Source: Nitrospirota bacterium
Lineage (GTDB): Bacteria; Nitrospirota; Nitrospiria; Nitrospirales; Nitrospiraceae
NCBI GenBank assembly: GCA_020028195.1
Contig: JAHWYE010000081.1
Span: 1-7,149 of the forward strand
Reading direction: 5' to 3'
DNA length: 7,149 bases
A program made the position numbers and the translations under genes. The notes below the pieces were generated by a model. That model did not search any database and was not told where the DNA came from. It worked only from the letters and a program-made list of their open reading frames with translations. Every line of letters begins with the position of its first letter. Position 1 is the stretch's first letter. Shown here piece by piece: positions 1 to 6,210 of this stretch.

Positions 1-1661
1 TCACGCACCGTGTTCTTGGCCTTCATGATCACTGGAAACTGCTCGGTTTCATGTTCCCTGTCCCAGGCCCGGTAACGGATAAAGACTGCAAAAAACCCGG
101 CGAAGCCATAGGTCTCATAATCCCCGCTGGCTTCTAGGTGACGCCGGAACGGCTCAGACCGGACATCAATACAAAATACCGCTTGGGCATGGGGCCGCAT
201 CGCCGGCGGGCTCTCATGGACAGCTGACGGCTGTGTGGCCACATTCCGCATGAGCTTCTCAAAGAGTTGTTCGTGATAGCCCGACTCGAACGCCTTGAGC
301 CATACAGGACCATGGGCCGATTCTGGAAAGGCCTCCATCCAATCCAGCAGAATCGTGAGATCCTCTGGCGGTATTTCCACCAGGACAGTAGGGATAATTC
401 CCAGGGCAGTGGCGAGAGCAAGAAGCCGTTGGGCTGCCGTGCGCCGCGCCGCCTGATTGTGACAAGGCACGACTTCTTCCTGGTAGCGTTCGGCGAGAGT
501 ATCCCACTCATCCGTCCCATGGATAGAACTCCCATGCCGCATCCGATCGACTTGCTCGGCATAGGCCGGCGGCAGGCGCCCAGCGACCCGTTCCCTCCTC
601 AGAAAATAGGATTGGGGGTGGCGTTGCATATAGGTCGAAATCGCGCTGTAACTCCCCTCAATCTCCAGTTCCGCTCGGCAGGCTTTTTGGACGAGCTCCC
701 TCTCATACCAGAGACGCACAGCAAGATACTTCACCAGACCAATAGGATAGGCCTGCTGCCATTCATAGGCTGTCTGCTCAGCTCGCCATTTGATAAATCC
801 TGTCCAGCCGGACAGGGTCGCAAGCTGGAGGGAGAGATAGTCCTGCCAGAACTCTGTGGGGATGGCCAGGGCTGTTAGACTGTCGAGCAGCGCATCTTCG
901 GGGTGAGCAGGCAGGCGGGCTATTTTTTGGCGACTGTCCGGTATCCCGTAGGGAGACCATTCCTGCCCGGCGAGGGATTTCCACGCTCCATAAAAACCCT
1001 GCTCCCGGCCGGGCATGGGCCACGTGGCATGCCCTTCGTCCAAGAATGCCTCACACCATTTAATCAATTCTCCATTGATCAGGTTGACGATCTGAGTGCC
1101 CAGGGTACGGTCGCACCAACTCGAGAGCGTCACGCCCGGACCCAACGCAGCACGGTCCCCATGCACAGCAGTCGCCATCCGCTCCCGAACATCTTGAGGC
1201 TTCAGCACAGGGGTTAGGCGTTCTGCCAGCGCCTCGACAAGATGCTGATCCCGCCCGCAATCCAACATGGCATCGAACATCTCCTCGGTGGGAGCGCAGA
1301 TCCCCTGAGTCAGGCAGGCTCGAAGGACTTCACCGTGAGAGACGCGGCGAGGTCCCAGGGCCACGTGTTTGTCGCGCACAAGAGGCTTCAGGGCCTCATC
1401 GAGATGATGGAGACGAATCCTGCCCGAGCGGAGGTACCGCCGATAGACGTCACCGGGGAGATACCCGGTCCCTCCCAAGAATTGCTGCCCCCGCTTAACG
1501 GTCTCTTCAAAATGGAGGTATTCAAGGCTATGCAGCGGATTGTGATGGACAAAGGTGCGCATAGGCCAATACTGGGCGATGATCTCGCTGGAGAGGCGGA
1601 TCATCCCTCTAAGCCGCATGCGTTGGGTTTCGCTGTACGGAGCTGGCTCTATTTGTGCCAC
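1..1661 (-). CDS. dabA: DUF2309/DabA-family protein (inorganic carbon transporter, zinc subunit), N-terminal 553 residues, truncated by window edge
   Basis: Family role: DabA is the cytoplasmic, beta-carbonic-anhydrase-like zinc protein that pairs with a NuoL-like membrane subunit (DabB) to accumulate bicarbonate, probably by energy-coupled one-way CO2 hydration. Seen: the frame is open from the GTG at 1661 to the window edge (553 codons, no stop); the C-terminal part is outside. The N-terminus has the family block YWPMRTFVHHNPLHSLE (residues 31-47). FCIDVRSEPFRRHLE (about 496-510) contains the Cys497-x-Asp499-x-Arg501 motif equivalent to Cys351/Asp353 of Halothiobacillus DabA; the second His/Cys ligand pair should lie beyond the window. 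The GTG start is supported by GGAG (1670-1673) 8 nt upstream and by the 13-nt overlap with the preceding gene; no ATG is in frame before residue 15. About 145 more residues precede the Cys motif than in Halothiobacillus, pointing to a long form. Family assignment is firm. Confidence 0.93.
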   Translation of the reverse strand, partial: MAQIEPAPYSETQRMRLRGMIRLSSEIIAQYWPMRTFVHHNPLHSLEYLHFEETVKRGQQFLGGTGYLPGDVYRRYLRSGRIRLHHLDEALKPLVRDKHVALGPRRVSHGEVLRACLTQGICAPTEEMFDAMLDCGRDQHLVEALAERLTPVLKPQDVRERMATAVHGDRAALGPGVTLSSWCDRTLGTQIVNLINGELIKWCEAFLDEGHATWPMPGREQGFYGAWKSLAGQEWSPYGIPDSRQKIARLPAHPEDALLDSLTALAIPTEFWQDYLSLQLATLSGWTGFIKWRAEQTAYEWQQAYPIGLVKYLAVRLWYERELVQKACRAELEIEGSYSAISTYMQRHPQSYFLRRERVAGRLPPAYAEQVDRMRHGSSIHGTDEWDTLAERYQEEVVPCHNQAARRTAAQRLLALATALGIIPTVLVEIPPEDLTILLDWMEAFPESAHGPVWLKAFESGYHEQLFEKLMRNVATQPSAVHESPPAMRPHAQAVFCIDVRSEPFRRHLEASGDYETYGFAGFFAVFIRYRAWDREHETEQFPVIMKAKNTVR

Positions 1662-2968
1662 AGCTTGGACTCCATCGCAGTGCTGTACCCATGACTCGGC
1701 GTCCCGGATTCGAAGAAGCGGGAGGGTGCGATACCCAGGACCATCAGGATCAACACCAGTATCAGGAGCGAGGCGAACTCGGTCTGGTGGAGATCTTCAT
1801 GGCGGAGGTCCCGCCGGTGTCGGCCGAAGAGCAGCTGTTGCATCCAGTTTAGAAAGTACCAGGAGGCGGCGAGCCAGGCGACCACGATGATCAGCAGCGC
1901 TCCAGACAACGGGAGGGAAGGAGTGAGGAGCATACCCATGAAGCCGGAGAACACACCAAACGGGGGCAGGCCCATGGCAGCGAGCGCCAAGAGTGAGAGC
2001 AAGGTGGCAAACCGGGGCATGGAATGGGCCAGCCCGCTGATCGCACGCAAGTCCACATCGCCATAACGAGCCTGCACCGCGCGCCACGCGAGGAGAAGCC
2101 CGCCGGTGACGAGCGCCACGGCACTGAGGTAGATGACTGCCTGGGGAGAATAGCTCTTGGTCGTGGCCAGATACCACCACAGGATGGCAAAGAAGGCCAC
2201 ACCGGCGTAAGCCAGGAGGGACACCACTCGGTACTGAGCCAGTGCCTTCAGGGAGCCGTAAAGGGCACCGAGCAGCGCCAGGATGACCAGCGTCTGTACA
2301 ATCCCACCCGGCATACTAGGGATCAAGGTGAGCACGCCATGAAACCCGATGCTGGGAAGCAACAATGCCAAAAAGGCGGGCAAATTTCCTGGCAAGCCCA
2401 CAAGGGCTCCTACATATCCCCCGTGAAAGGGGAAAAGAGGCAGCAAGACCGAATAGGTCAGCAGTAAAGCGATAGAAGAGACCGGGGGGGCGGCGATCAG
2501 AGAACCCATGAGGCAGACCACGCCAAGACTGTACATGCCTATGGCCCACCATAATTGGGGTCCCGACAATTTCTTGTACCGGCCGATCAGCAGACTGACA
2601 AGGCCAAGGACATTCAAGAGAAGTATCAGCTTCAGGCCATTCTGGCTGATGAGAACGCCAAGTCCCAAACCAAGAAGGATCAACGTCATCAGCCAGGCAA
2701 CTCGACCCTCCTGCTGGGCAGGTTGCCCCAAGAGGGACAGAAACGCGGCGACGGGCAGCAGAAACAGGAATGGTATCCCCGCAGCAGGCCCGGTTAGTCG
2801 CCCAGACACCCCCATAATCATCACCAGGCTCGCCAGCGTGACCAAGAGCACCCAGACCTTCAGCATCCTGGGTTTGGACCAGAGAAGGAGACCCGGGGCT
2901 GCGCCCAAGAAAGGAGTCACCACCAACATCAGCAACGGATCGGTCCATGTCTCTATCACGGCAGCCAT
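1649..2968 (-). CDS. NuoM/NuoN-like (proton-translocating antiporter family) membrane protein, degenerate at the ion-path residues
   Basis: A 439-residue, very hydrophobic polytopic membrane protein with roughly 12-14 membrane segments, of the complex I / Mrp antiporter-like superfamily. Family landmarks remain: LLPLFPFH (175-182) matches the TM7 region 'KMPMVPFH' of NuoM, ALAQYRVVSLLAY (242-254) matches the TM8 'AQTDIKRLIAY' block, and AMGLPPFGVFSGF (331-343) matches 'LGLPGTGNFVGEF'. By eye, the charged residues used for proton transfer are replaced: TM5 Glu by a neutral residue near Asn119, TM7 Lys by Leu175, the TM8 Asp/Lys by Arg247/Val249, and the TM12 Glu by Phe343. It sits between dabB-like and dabA genes, overlapping each by 13 nt, so it is probably a structural partner of that complex. 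No good Shine-Dalgarno precedes the ATG at 2968; re-initiation after the upstream stop is likely. It could be annotated as a proton-conducting transporter, but conduction is doubtful. Confidence 0.85.
   Translation of the reverse strand: MAAVIETWTDPLLMLVVTPFLGAAPGLLLWSKPRMLKVWVLLVTLASLVMIMGVSGRLTGPAAGIPFLFLLPVAAFLSLLGQPAQQEGRVAWLMTLILLGLGLGVLISQNGLKLILLLNVLGLVSLLIGRYKKLSGPQLWWAIGMYSLGVVCLMGSLIAAPPVSSIALLLTYSVLLPLFPFHGGYVGALVGLPGNLPAFLALLLPSIGFHGVLTLIPSMPGGIVQTLVILALLGALYGSLKALAQYRVVSLLAYAGVAFFAILWWYLATTKSYSPQAVIYLSAVALVTGGLLLAWRAVQARYGDVDLRAISGLAHSMPRFATLLSLLALAAMGLPPFGVFSGFMGMLLTPSLPLSGALLIIVVAWLAASWYFLNWMQQLLFGRHRRDLRHEDLHQTEFASLLILVLILMVLGIAPSRFFESGTPSHGYSTAMESKLWHK
1670..1673 (-). promoter_or_regulatory. 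Ribosome binding site fixing the dabA GTG start
   Basis: GGAG on the minus strand lies inside the end of the upstream coding region, 8 nt before the GTG at 1661. It favours the GTG over the first in-frame ATG (residue 15), which would lie downstream of the overlap. It also suggests translational coupling with the preceding gene. Confidence 0.6.
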
Positions 2969-4665
2969 CCTACATCGCGCTTATCTAGGCGATGGGCCAC
3001 GCGTATCAACCCTTGGCCGAGCCTGAGATACACCAGGTCCACATAGAGCCGGTTCATGAACAGGACGTACAGGCGGACCCGCAGCGCCTCGACCCAGCCG
3101 GGGATCCGAATCGTTTGTACATGAGCACGCGCATAGATAAGGAACCAACCCAGGATGATGAGCAGGGTCGTCGCCACCACCAGAAAATCAAACAGCCAGG
3201 CAGGCAGAGCAGCCGCCTGGAAGTAAGAGGCCACCTCATCCGGAGCCGGATACAGGAAGTAGGTGAAGCTCTCCGCCGCAAGCAAGTAGGTCAAGATAAC
3301 CAAGAGCAGGGTCAGGAGCATGGCGACGGCCACCTTCCAAAAGGCGACCGCTCGCAAACGGGTGAGCGTCAGGATGGCCTGGGAGGAGGTGACCCAGCTA
3401 AAAAATAGAAAGATCACAGCCCCCTGGGAATCCCTTAACGGTATTCTCAGGACACCGTGGGCGGCCAGCAGGATGATTAGCGGAAGGACGAGGGTTGCGA
3501 TAAATCCGGTGAGCCAAGTGAGGAGCGAGAACTCCCCCCTATCTGCAGCCTGGTCTTTATAAGGGAACTTCGGTTCCTGGCGGGCCGCATGGATCACGTG
3601 GCCGCAGTTTAAGAAGACGGTGGCCTTAAATAGCCCATGCGCGATGAGATGGAAGACGGCGAGGGCGAAGGCACCCAAGCCACACTCCATAATCATATAG
3701 CCCATCTGCCCGATGGTAGAGTACCCGAGCGTCTTCTTGATGTCATTTTGGGTCAGCATCATGCAGGCTCCCAGAAACGCTGTGAGCGCCCCGATGACAA
3801 AGACCACGTGCAGGGTGGTGGGACTCAGACCATACAGAGGGGCCAGACGGTTCAACAGAAAGCCTCCCGCATTGATGATTCCTGCATGCAGGAGGGCATG
3901 GACCGGCGTGGGAGCGTACAGGGACTTCGGAAGCCAGATATGAATCGGAAACTGGGCGGACTTACTCATGGCCCCGATGAAAATGAGCAGCGTGACGGCC
4001 GTGACCCCGCTGATCTCCAGCCCGCTCCCCGGCCCCAGCGAGAGGATAACCGGCGTTGCGGCGGCCCGGGCAAAGAGCTCCTGGAACTCGATCGTCCCGT
4101 ACAAAGCGTGGGCCAGGACGATGCCCGCGAGAAAAGCCACATCGCCGACCCGCAACAGGGTGAAGGTCTTGAAGGCGCCATCGAGAGTGGCCGGATGCGT
4201 ATGATTGTGGGCCAGGAGATAGAGCAGCCATGACAGGAGTTGCCAGAACACAAACAGCATCACGAGGTTGGCGCTGGATACCATGCAAAGCAGGACAAAG
4301 GTCGTGAAGGCCAGCAGCGCGAGAAACCGGCTATGGCCGCGATCCTGATACATGTAGCCCATGGAATAGATATAGATGATGGTGCTCACTACCGTGATCA
4401 GCACCATCATGACCGCGCTGAGACGGTCGATGTAAAAGCCCATCGGCAACGCAAGATTGGCGACGGATCCCGGCTCATAGAAGCGGACGCTGATCGGTCC
4501 CTTCGAGGAAACCAGCACTAACGTCACGACGGCCCCAAGGAACGCCGTGATGATAGGCAGCACTCCGGCCTTGGCACTCCGTTCGCGCAGGCTGCACCCG
4601 GCGACCCCGATCACGATCGCGGCCAGCAGAGGGAGCAGAGGCACGAGGATCACGTAAGACCACAT
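2956..4665 (-). CDS. dabB: NuoL-like antiporter subunit, probable DabB/MpsA component of the inorganic carbon transporter
   Basis: A 569-residue inner-membrane protein with about 15 hydrophobic segments. In DAB/Mps systems this NuoL-like subunit is thought to couple cation (H+ or Na+) flow to the work of DabA. Seen: GAMSKSAQFPIHIWLPKSLYAPTPVHALLHAG (231-262) is the TM7-TM8 signature with Lys235; LTQNDIKKTLGYSTIGQMGYM (304-324) has Lys310/Lys311; FHLIAHGLFKATVFL (338-352) has His339, His343 and Lys347. The TM5 glutamate of NuoL/NuoM (motif 'FWEL') is Gln142 here (FWQLLSW, 140-146). A NuoL of complex I has a longer C-terminal lateral helix; this protein is shorter and no other nuo gene is nearby. 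The ATG at 4665 has GAGG (4672-4675) 6 nt upstream. First gene of the operon; the leader carries an intrinsic terminator. The NuoL-like family is certain, the DabB role rests on the DabA neighbour. Confidence 0.9.
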   Translation of the reverse strand: MWSYVILVPLLPLLAAIVIGVAGCSLRERSAKAGVLPIITAFLGAVVTLVLVSSKGPISVRFYEPGSVANLALPMGFYIDRLSAVMMVLITVVSTIIYIYSMGYMYQDRGHSRFLALLAFTTFVLLCMVSSANLVMLFVFWQLLSWLLYLLAHNHTHPATLDGAFKTFTLLRVGDVAFLAGIVLAHALYGTIEFQELFARAAATPVILSLGPGSGLEISGVTAVTLLIFIGAMSKSAQFPIHIWLPKSLYAPTPVHALLHAGIINAGGFLLNRLAPLYGLSPTTLHVVFVIGALTAFLGACMMLTQNDIKKTLGYSTIGQMGYMIMECGLGAFALAVFHLIAHGLFKATVFLNCGHVIHAARQEPKFPYKDQAADRGEFSLLTWLTGFIATLVLPLIILLAAHGVLRIPLRDSQGAVIFLFFSWVTSSQAILTLTRLRAVAFWKVAVAMLLTLLLVILTYLLAAESFTYFLYPAPDEVASYFQAAALPAWLFDFLVVATTLLIILGWFLIYARAHVQTIRIPGWVEALRVRLYVLFMNRLYVDLVYLRLGQGLIRVAHRLDKRDVGWLP

Positions 4666-4671
4666 GCCTTA

Positions 4672-4675
4672 CCTC
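4672..4675 (-). promoter_or_regulatory. Ribosome binding site of the dabB-like gene
   Basis: GAGG on the minus strand, 6 nt before the ATG at 4665. It lies well downstream of the leader terminator, so any control by the leader hairpins would act mainly on transcription. Confidence 0.55.
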
Positions 4676-4745
4676 ACACTCTTCGCAACGCAGAAGGCGA
4701 CACGCGCCATCACCATACACCCAATTCAAAGCCCCGTTCACGCAC

Positions 4746-4796
4746 AAAAAAGCCAGCCCCTTCGTTCGGATGTACCGAACGAACGTCGGCTGGCTT
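4746..4796 (-). terminator. Intrinsic terminator in the dab operon leader (candidate attenuator)
   Basis: Read on the minus strand: a 9-bp outer stem (AAGCCAGCC at 4796-4788 with GGCTGGCTT at 4758-4750), a small internal loop, a perfect 9-bp inner stem (TTCGTTCGG on plus at 4761-4769 with CCGAACGAA at 4775-4783), a 5-nt loop, and a six-T run at 4751-4746. On the plus strand the hairpin is followed by TTGTAC, so the terminator points towards dabB. No minus-strand gene lies between it and the divergent gene at 5010, so it is most simply an attenuator of the dab transcript. The alternative is a stop for antisense transcripts from the mpsC-like gene. Confidence 0.8.
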
Positions 4797-4804
4797 GTAC
4801 TGCT

Positions 4805-4831
4805 CCGGCTCTCGTCAGATGAGAAAGCCGG
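4805..4831 (-). other. Leader hairpin between the aptamer-like domain and the terminator
   Basis: On the minus strand CCGGCT (4831-4826) pairs with AGCCGG (4810-4805), and CTC (4823-4821) with GAG (4813-4811), leaving a 2-nt bulge and a 7-nt loop. Its first two bases (4831, 4830) are also the last bases of the closing stem of the upstream domain, so the two structures compete. In addition GGCTT (4829-4825) could pair with AAGCC (4796-4792), the base of the terminator, as an antiterminator-like alternative. Confidence 0.55.
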
Positions 4832-4901
4832 GCGCCCTACAGGCCCCTATTCATGAGAAGGTTCCGTCCGTCTTGACCGAAGCGCGGGACGAGCGGCACC
4901 C
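4830..4901 (-). ncRNA. Candidate structured leader RNA / riboswitch aptamer upstream of the dab operon
   Basis: On the minus strand GGGTGCC (4901-4895) pairs along its whole length with GGCGCCC (4836-4830), one pair being T-G, which closes a 72-nt domain. Inside, CGTCC (4891-4887) can pair with GGACG (4869-4865), and the 3' side carries an unpaired purine-rich stretch next to GGCCTGTAG. The layout (closed domain, competing hairpin, terminator, coding region) is that of a transcription-terminating riboswitch. A cation-sensing class would suit a NuoL-like operon; the Rfam DUF1646 (Na+-I) and nhaA-I (Li+) classes are the ones to test, but I cannot confirm a consensus match from memory. It may also be an unrelated leader fold. 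Confidence 0.45.
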
Positions 4902-4907
4902 TCCTAG

Positions 4908-4936
4908 TTGCAATCAACCGGCGGCTTTCATACCAT
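4908..4936 (+). promoter_or_regulatory. Candidate sigma70-type promoter of the mpsC-like / carbonic anhydrase unit
   Basis: TTGCAA (4908-4913) and TACCAT (4931-4936) are 17 nt apart, each 4 of 6 to consensus. Transcription would start near 4943, giving a leader of about 67 nt. Its -10 element overlaps that of the minus-strand candidate, so the two could interfere. Weak on sequence alone. Confidence 0.25.
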
Positions 4937-4955
4937 GAACGGCGCCGTTGCTCAA
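4927..4955 (-). promoter_or_regulatory. Candidate sigma70-type promoter of the dab operon
   Basis: On the minus strand TTGAGC (4955-4950) and TATGAA (4932-4927) are separated by exactly 17 nt, each matching 4 of 6 consensus bases. The predicted start near 4920 would place the closing stem of the leader domain about 19 nt into the transcript. Motifs this weak occur by chance; the position is the main support. Confidence 0.35.
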
Positions 4956-4997
4956 CAGACTACAAGGCTCAACGTCATAGGTCTTTGGACTCATTCG

Positions 4998-5003
4998 AAG
5001 GAG
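4998..5003 (+). promoter_or_regulatory. Ribosome binding site fixing the GTG start of the DUF2294/MpsC-family gene
   Basis: AAGGAG lies 6 nt before the GTG at 5010. The longer possible starts (TTG at 4908, ATG at 4935) lack such a site and would add residues not typical of this short family. Confidence 0.75.
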
Positions 5004-5009
5004 CGATCC

Positions 5010-5381
5010 GTGGGAAATGGACAAACCAAGGGCGAGATGGAAACAGCGATCCGCAATGCGATCATCAAATTTGAACAGGAATTCATGGGTCGTGGACCAA
5101 CGGACGTCCGGGCATTCATTCTCCGGGATGTGATCCTGGTCAGGCTCAAAGGGGTCCTCACGCAGGCTGAACGCCAACTCGCAAACAATGCTGACGGGGT
5201 CGAAATGGTCAAACGCATGCGACAGAACCTCATCGCGCAAGGCCGAGAAAATCTCTGCGGCGAAATAACCAACATCACGGGCGTCAAGGTCACGGGATTG
5301 TTCACGGATATTGACGCTCAGATCGGCGAACGCGTCATCGTCTTTGCCCTGGACCGGGACTTGGACGTCGCCATTTCATAA
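5010..5381 (+). CDS. DUF2294 / MpsC-family protein
   Basis: A 123-residue soluble protein without signal peptide or membrane segment. The sequence fits DUF2294 (Pfam family named for MpsC of the Staphylococcus MpsABC system): an N-terminal helix with KFEQEFMGRGPTDVRA (residues 20-35), a strand pair RDVILVRLKGVLTQAERQL (39-57), a charged helix EMVKRMRQNL (about 64-73), and a C-terminal VKVTGLFTDID...VIVFALDRDLDV ferredoxin-like segment. Family length is about 110-125 residues, which agrees with the GTG start at 5010. The biochemical role of MpsC is not settled; MpsA and MpsB are the NuoL-like and DUF2309 proteins, whose homologues here are encoded divergently 345 bp away. It leads the carbonic anhydrase gene by 85 bp on the same strand. 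Family is confident; participation in the Dab complex is inferred from context. Confidence 0.88.
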   Translation: MGNGQTKGEMETAIRNAIIKFEQEFMGRGPTDVRAFILRDVILVRLKGVLTQAERQLANNADGVEMVKRMRQNLIAQGRENLCGEITNITGVKVTGLFTDIDAQIGERVIVFALDRDLDVAIS

Positions 5382-5396
5382 CAAGAACCACACCGT

Positions 5397-5438
5397 CCCG
5401 TCTCTGCCGCTCCTGCGAGGCGAGCCTGCCGAGACGGG
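5397..5438 (+). other. Inverted repeat in the gap between the mpsC-like and carbonic anhydrase genes
   Basis: CCCGTCTC (5397-5404) and GAGACGGG (5431-5438) form a perfect 8-bp stem around a 26-nt loop that can itself pair GCTC (5409-5412) with GAGC (5422-5425). No T run follows, so it is not a standard terminator; it could be a processing site, a partial attenuator, or a protein site. It ends 28 nt before the carbonic anhydrase start. Confidence 0.45.
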
Positions 5439-5466
5439 GTCCACATTCAACCTGGAGTCTGTCGCC

Positions 5467-6093
5467 ATGAAGACGTTGATCGAAGGATTCAAAAAATTCC
5501 AATCGGAAGTGTTCAGCGCGAAAAGAGAATTGTTCACTCGACTCGCGCGCGATCAACACCCCCGGGCGCTGTTTATCACCTGCTCCGACTCACGCATCGA
5601 CCCCAGCATGCTAACGCAAACAGACCCCGGCGAGCTGTTTATTTTGCGCAATGCGGGTAATCTCGTGCCTCCCTATGGCTCACAGATCGGAGGAACCACC
5701 GCCACGATCGAATACGCGATCGGGGTACTCGGAGTACGGAACGTGATTCTGTGCGGGCATACTGATTGTGGAGTCGTGAAAGCGATCCTCGAACCGGACA
5801 AGGTCGCGGACCTGCCTTCGGTCAAGGAGTGGTTGCTTCAGGCCGAAGCCACGCGCCGAGTCATCAAGGAAAACTACTCGCACCTAAAAGGAGAAGAACT
5901 CCTCATCGCCACAATCCAGGAAAATGTGCGAATGCAGCTCACCCATCTGTGGACGCATCCTCTCGTAGCATCCAAACTTCGCAGCGGATCGATTGAACTC
6001 CATGGATGGGTCTACTCGATACACACAGGACACATGTGGGCCTATGATCATAAGGAAGACCGGTTCGTTTCCTTGCTGGAATTTCAGTCATAG
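5467..6093 (+). CDS. Beta-class carbonic anhydrase
   Basis: Catalyses CO2 + H2O = HCO3- + H+ with a zinc ion, in the cytoplasm. The 208-residue protein has the beta-class signatures: CSDSR (39-43) with zinc ligand Cys39 and the Asp41/Arg43 dyad, RNAGN (61-65), and GHTDCG (97-102) with ligands His98 and Cys101. The end, LHGWVYSIHTGHMWAYDHKEDRFVSL (178-203), is the usual C-terminal strand and helix, so the enzyme looks complete and active. No signal peptide. The ATG at 5467 has GGAG (5454-5457) 9 nt upstream; the longer in-frame reading back to 5311 only overlaps the previous gene. Probably co-transcribed with the mpsC-like gene, next to the dab operon, where it would equilibrate CO2/bicarbonate for carboxylases. 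If it is constitutively present in the cytosol, it could also leak accumulated bicarbonate as CO2. Confidence 0.96.
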   Translation: MKTLIEGFKKFQSEVFSAKRELFTRLARDQHPRALFITCSDSRIDPSMLTQTDPGELFILRNAGNLVPPYGSQIGGTTATIEYAIGVLGVRNVILCGHTDCGVVKAILEPDKVADLPSVKEWLLQAEATRRVIKENYSHLKGEELLIATIQENVRMQLTHLWTHPLVASKLRSGSIELHGWVYSIHTGHMWAYDHKEDRFVSLLEFQS

Positions 6094-6166
6094 CGCTGGA
6101 GGTCACGCCGGAGACAGGTCAATGCAGGGGGACTCCAGGCGCAAGCCATAGGTGCTCGGTTAGATG

Positions 6167-6200
6167 GCTGGCGGCGGGTCCCAGGAGACCGCCGCCCAGC
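6167..6200 (+). terminator. GC-rich hairpin after the carbonic anhydrase gene, possible terminator
   Basis: GCTGGCGGCGGGTC (6167-6180) pairs with GACCGCCGCCCAGC (6187-6200) across a 6-nt loop: 13 pairs with a one-base bulge on each side. It begins 74 nt after the stop. Only TCCCCTTAGT follows, so the T run of an intrinsic terminator is poor; it may work with Rho or protect the 3' end. It acts equally in either direction. Confidence 0.45.
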
Positions 6201-6210
6201 TCCCCTTAGT

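Noticed and set aside
267..878. 203-codon plus-strand open frame
   Set aside because: It lies fully antisense to the continuous DUF2309/DabA frame, has no recognisable domain and no ribosome site; it is a shadow of a GC-rich gene. The same applies to other plus-strand frames at 903-1217, 1242-1694, 2024-2467, 2508-3026 and 3637-4233.
1649..4665. Part of a complex I (nuo) operon
   Set aside because: Only NuoL/NuoM-like proteins are present, with no nuoA-K or Fe-S subunits, and the next gene is DUF2309/DabA, which is the DAB/Mps arrangement.
4475..4747. 90-codon minus-strand frame starting in the dab leader
   Set aside because: It overlaps the dabB start in another frame, resembles nothing, and begins just after the terminator; treated as chance, not a leader peptide.
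4908..5009. N-terminal extension of the MpsC-like protein from a TTG at 4908 (or ATG at 4935)
   Set aside because: No ribosome site, overlap with candidate promoters, and the family length is reached from the GTG at 5010, which has AAGGAG 6 nt upstream.
5311..5466. Upstream extension of the carbonic anhydrase frame
   Set aside because: It reads through the end of the MpsC-like gene in another frame and through the inverted repeat; the family N-terminus begins at the ATG at 5467.
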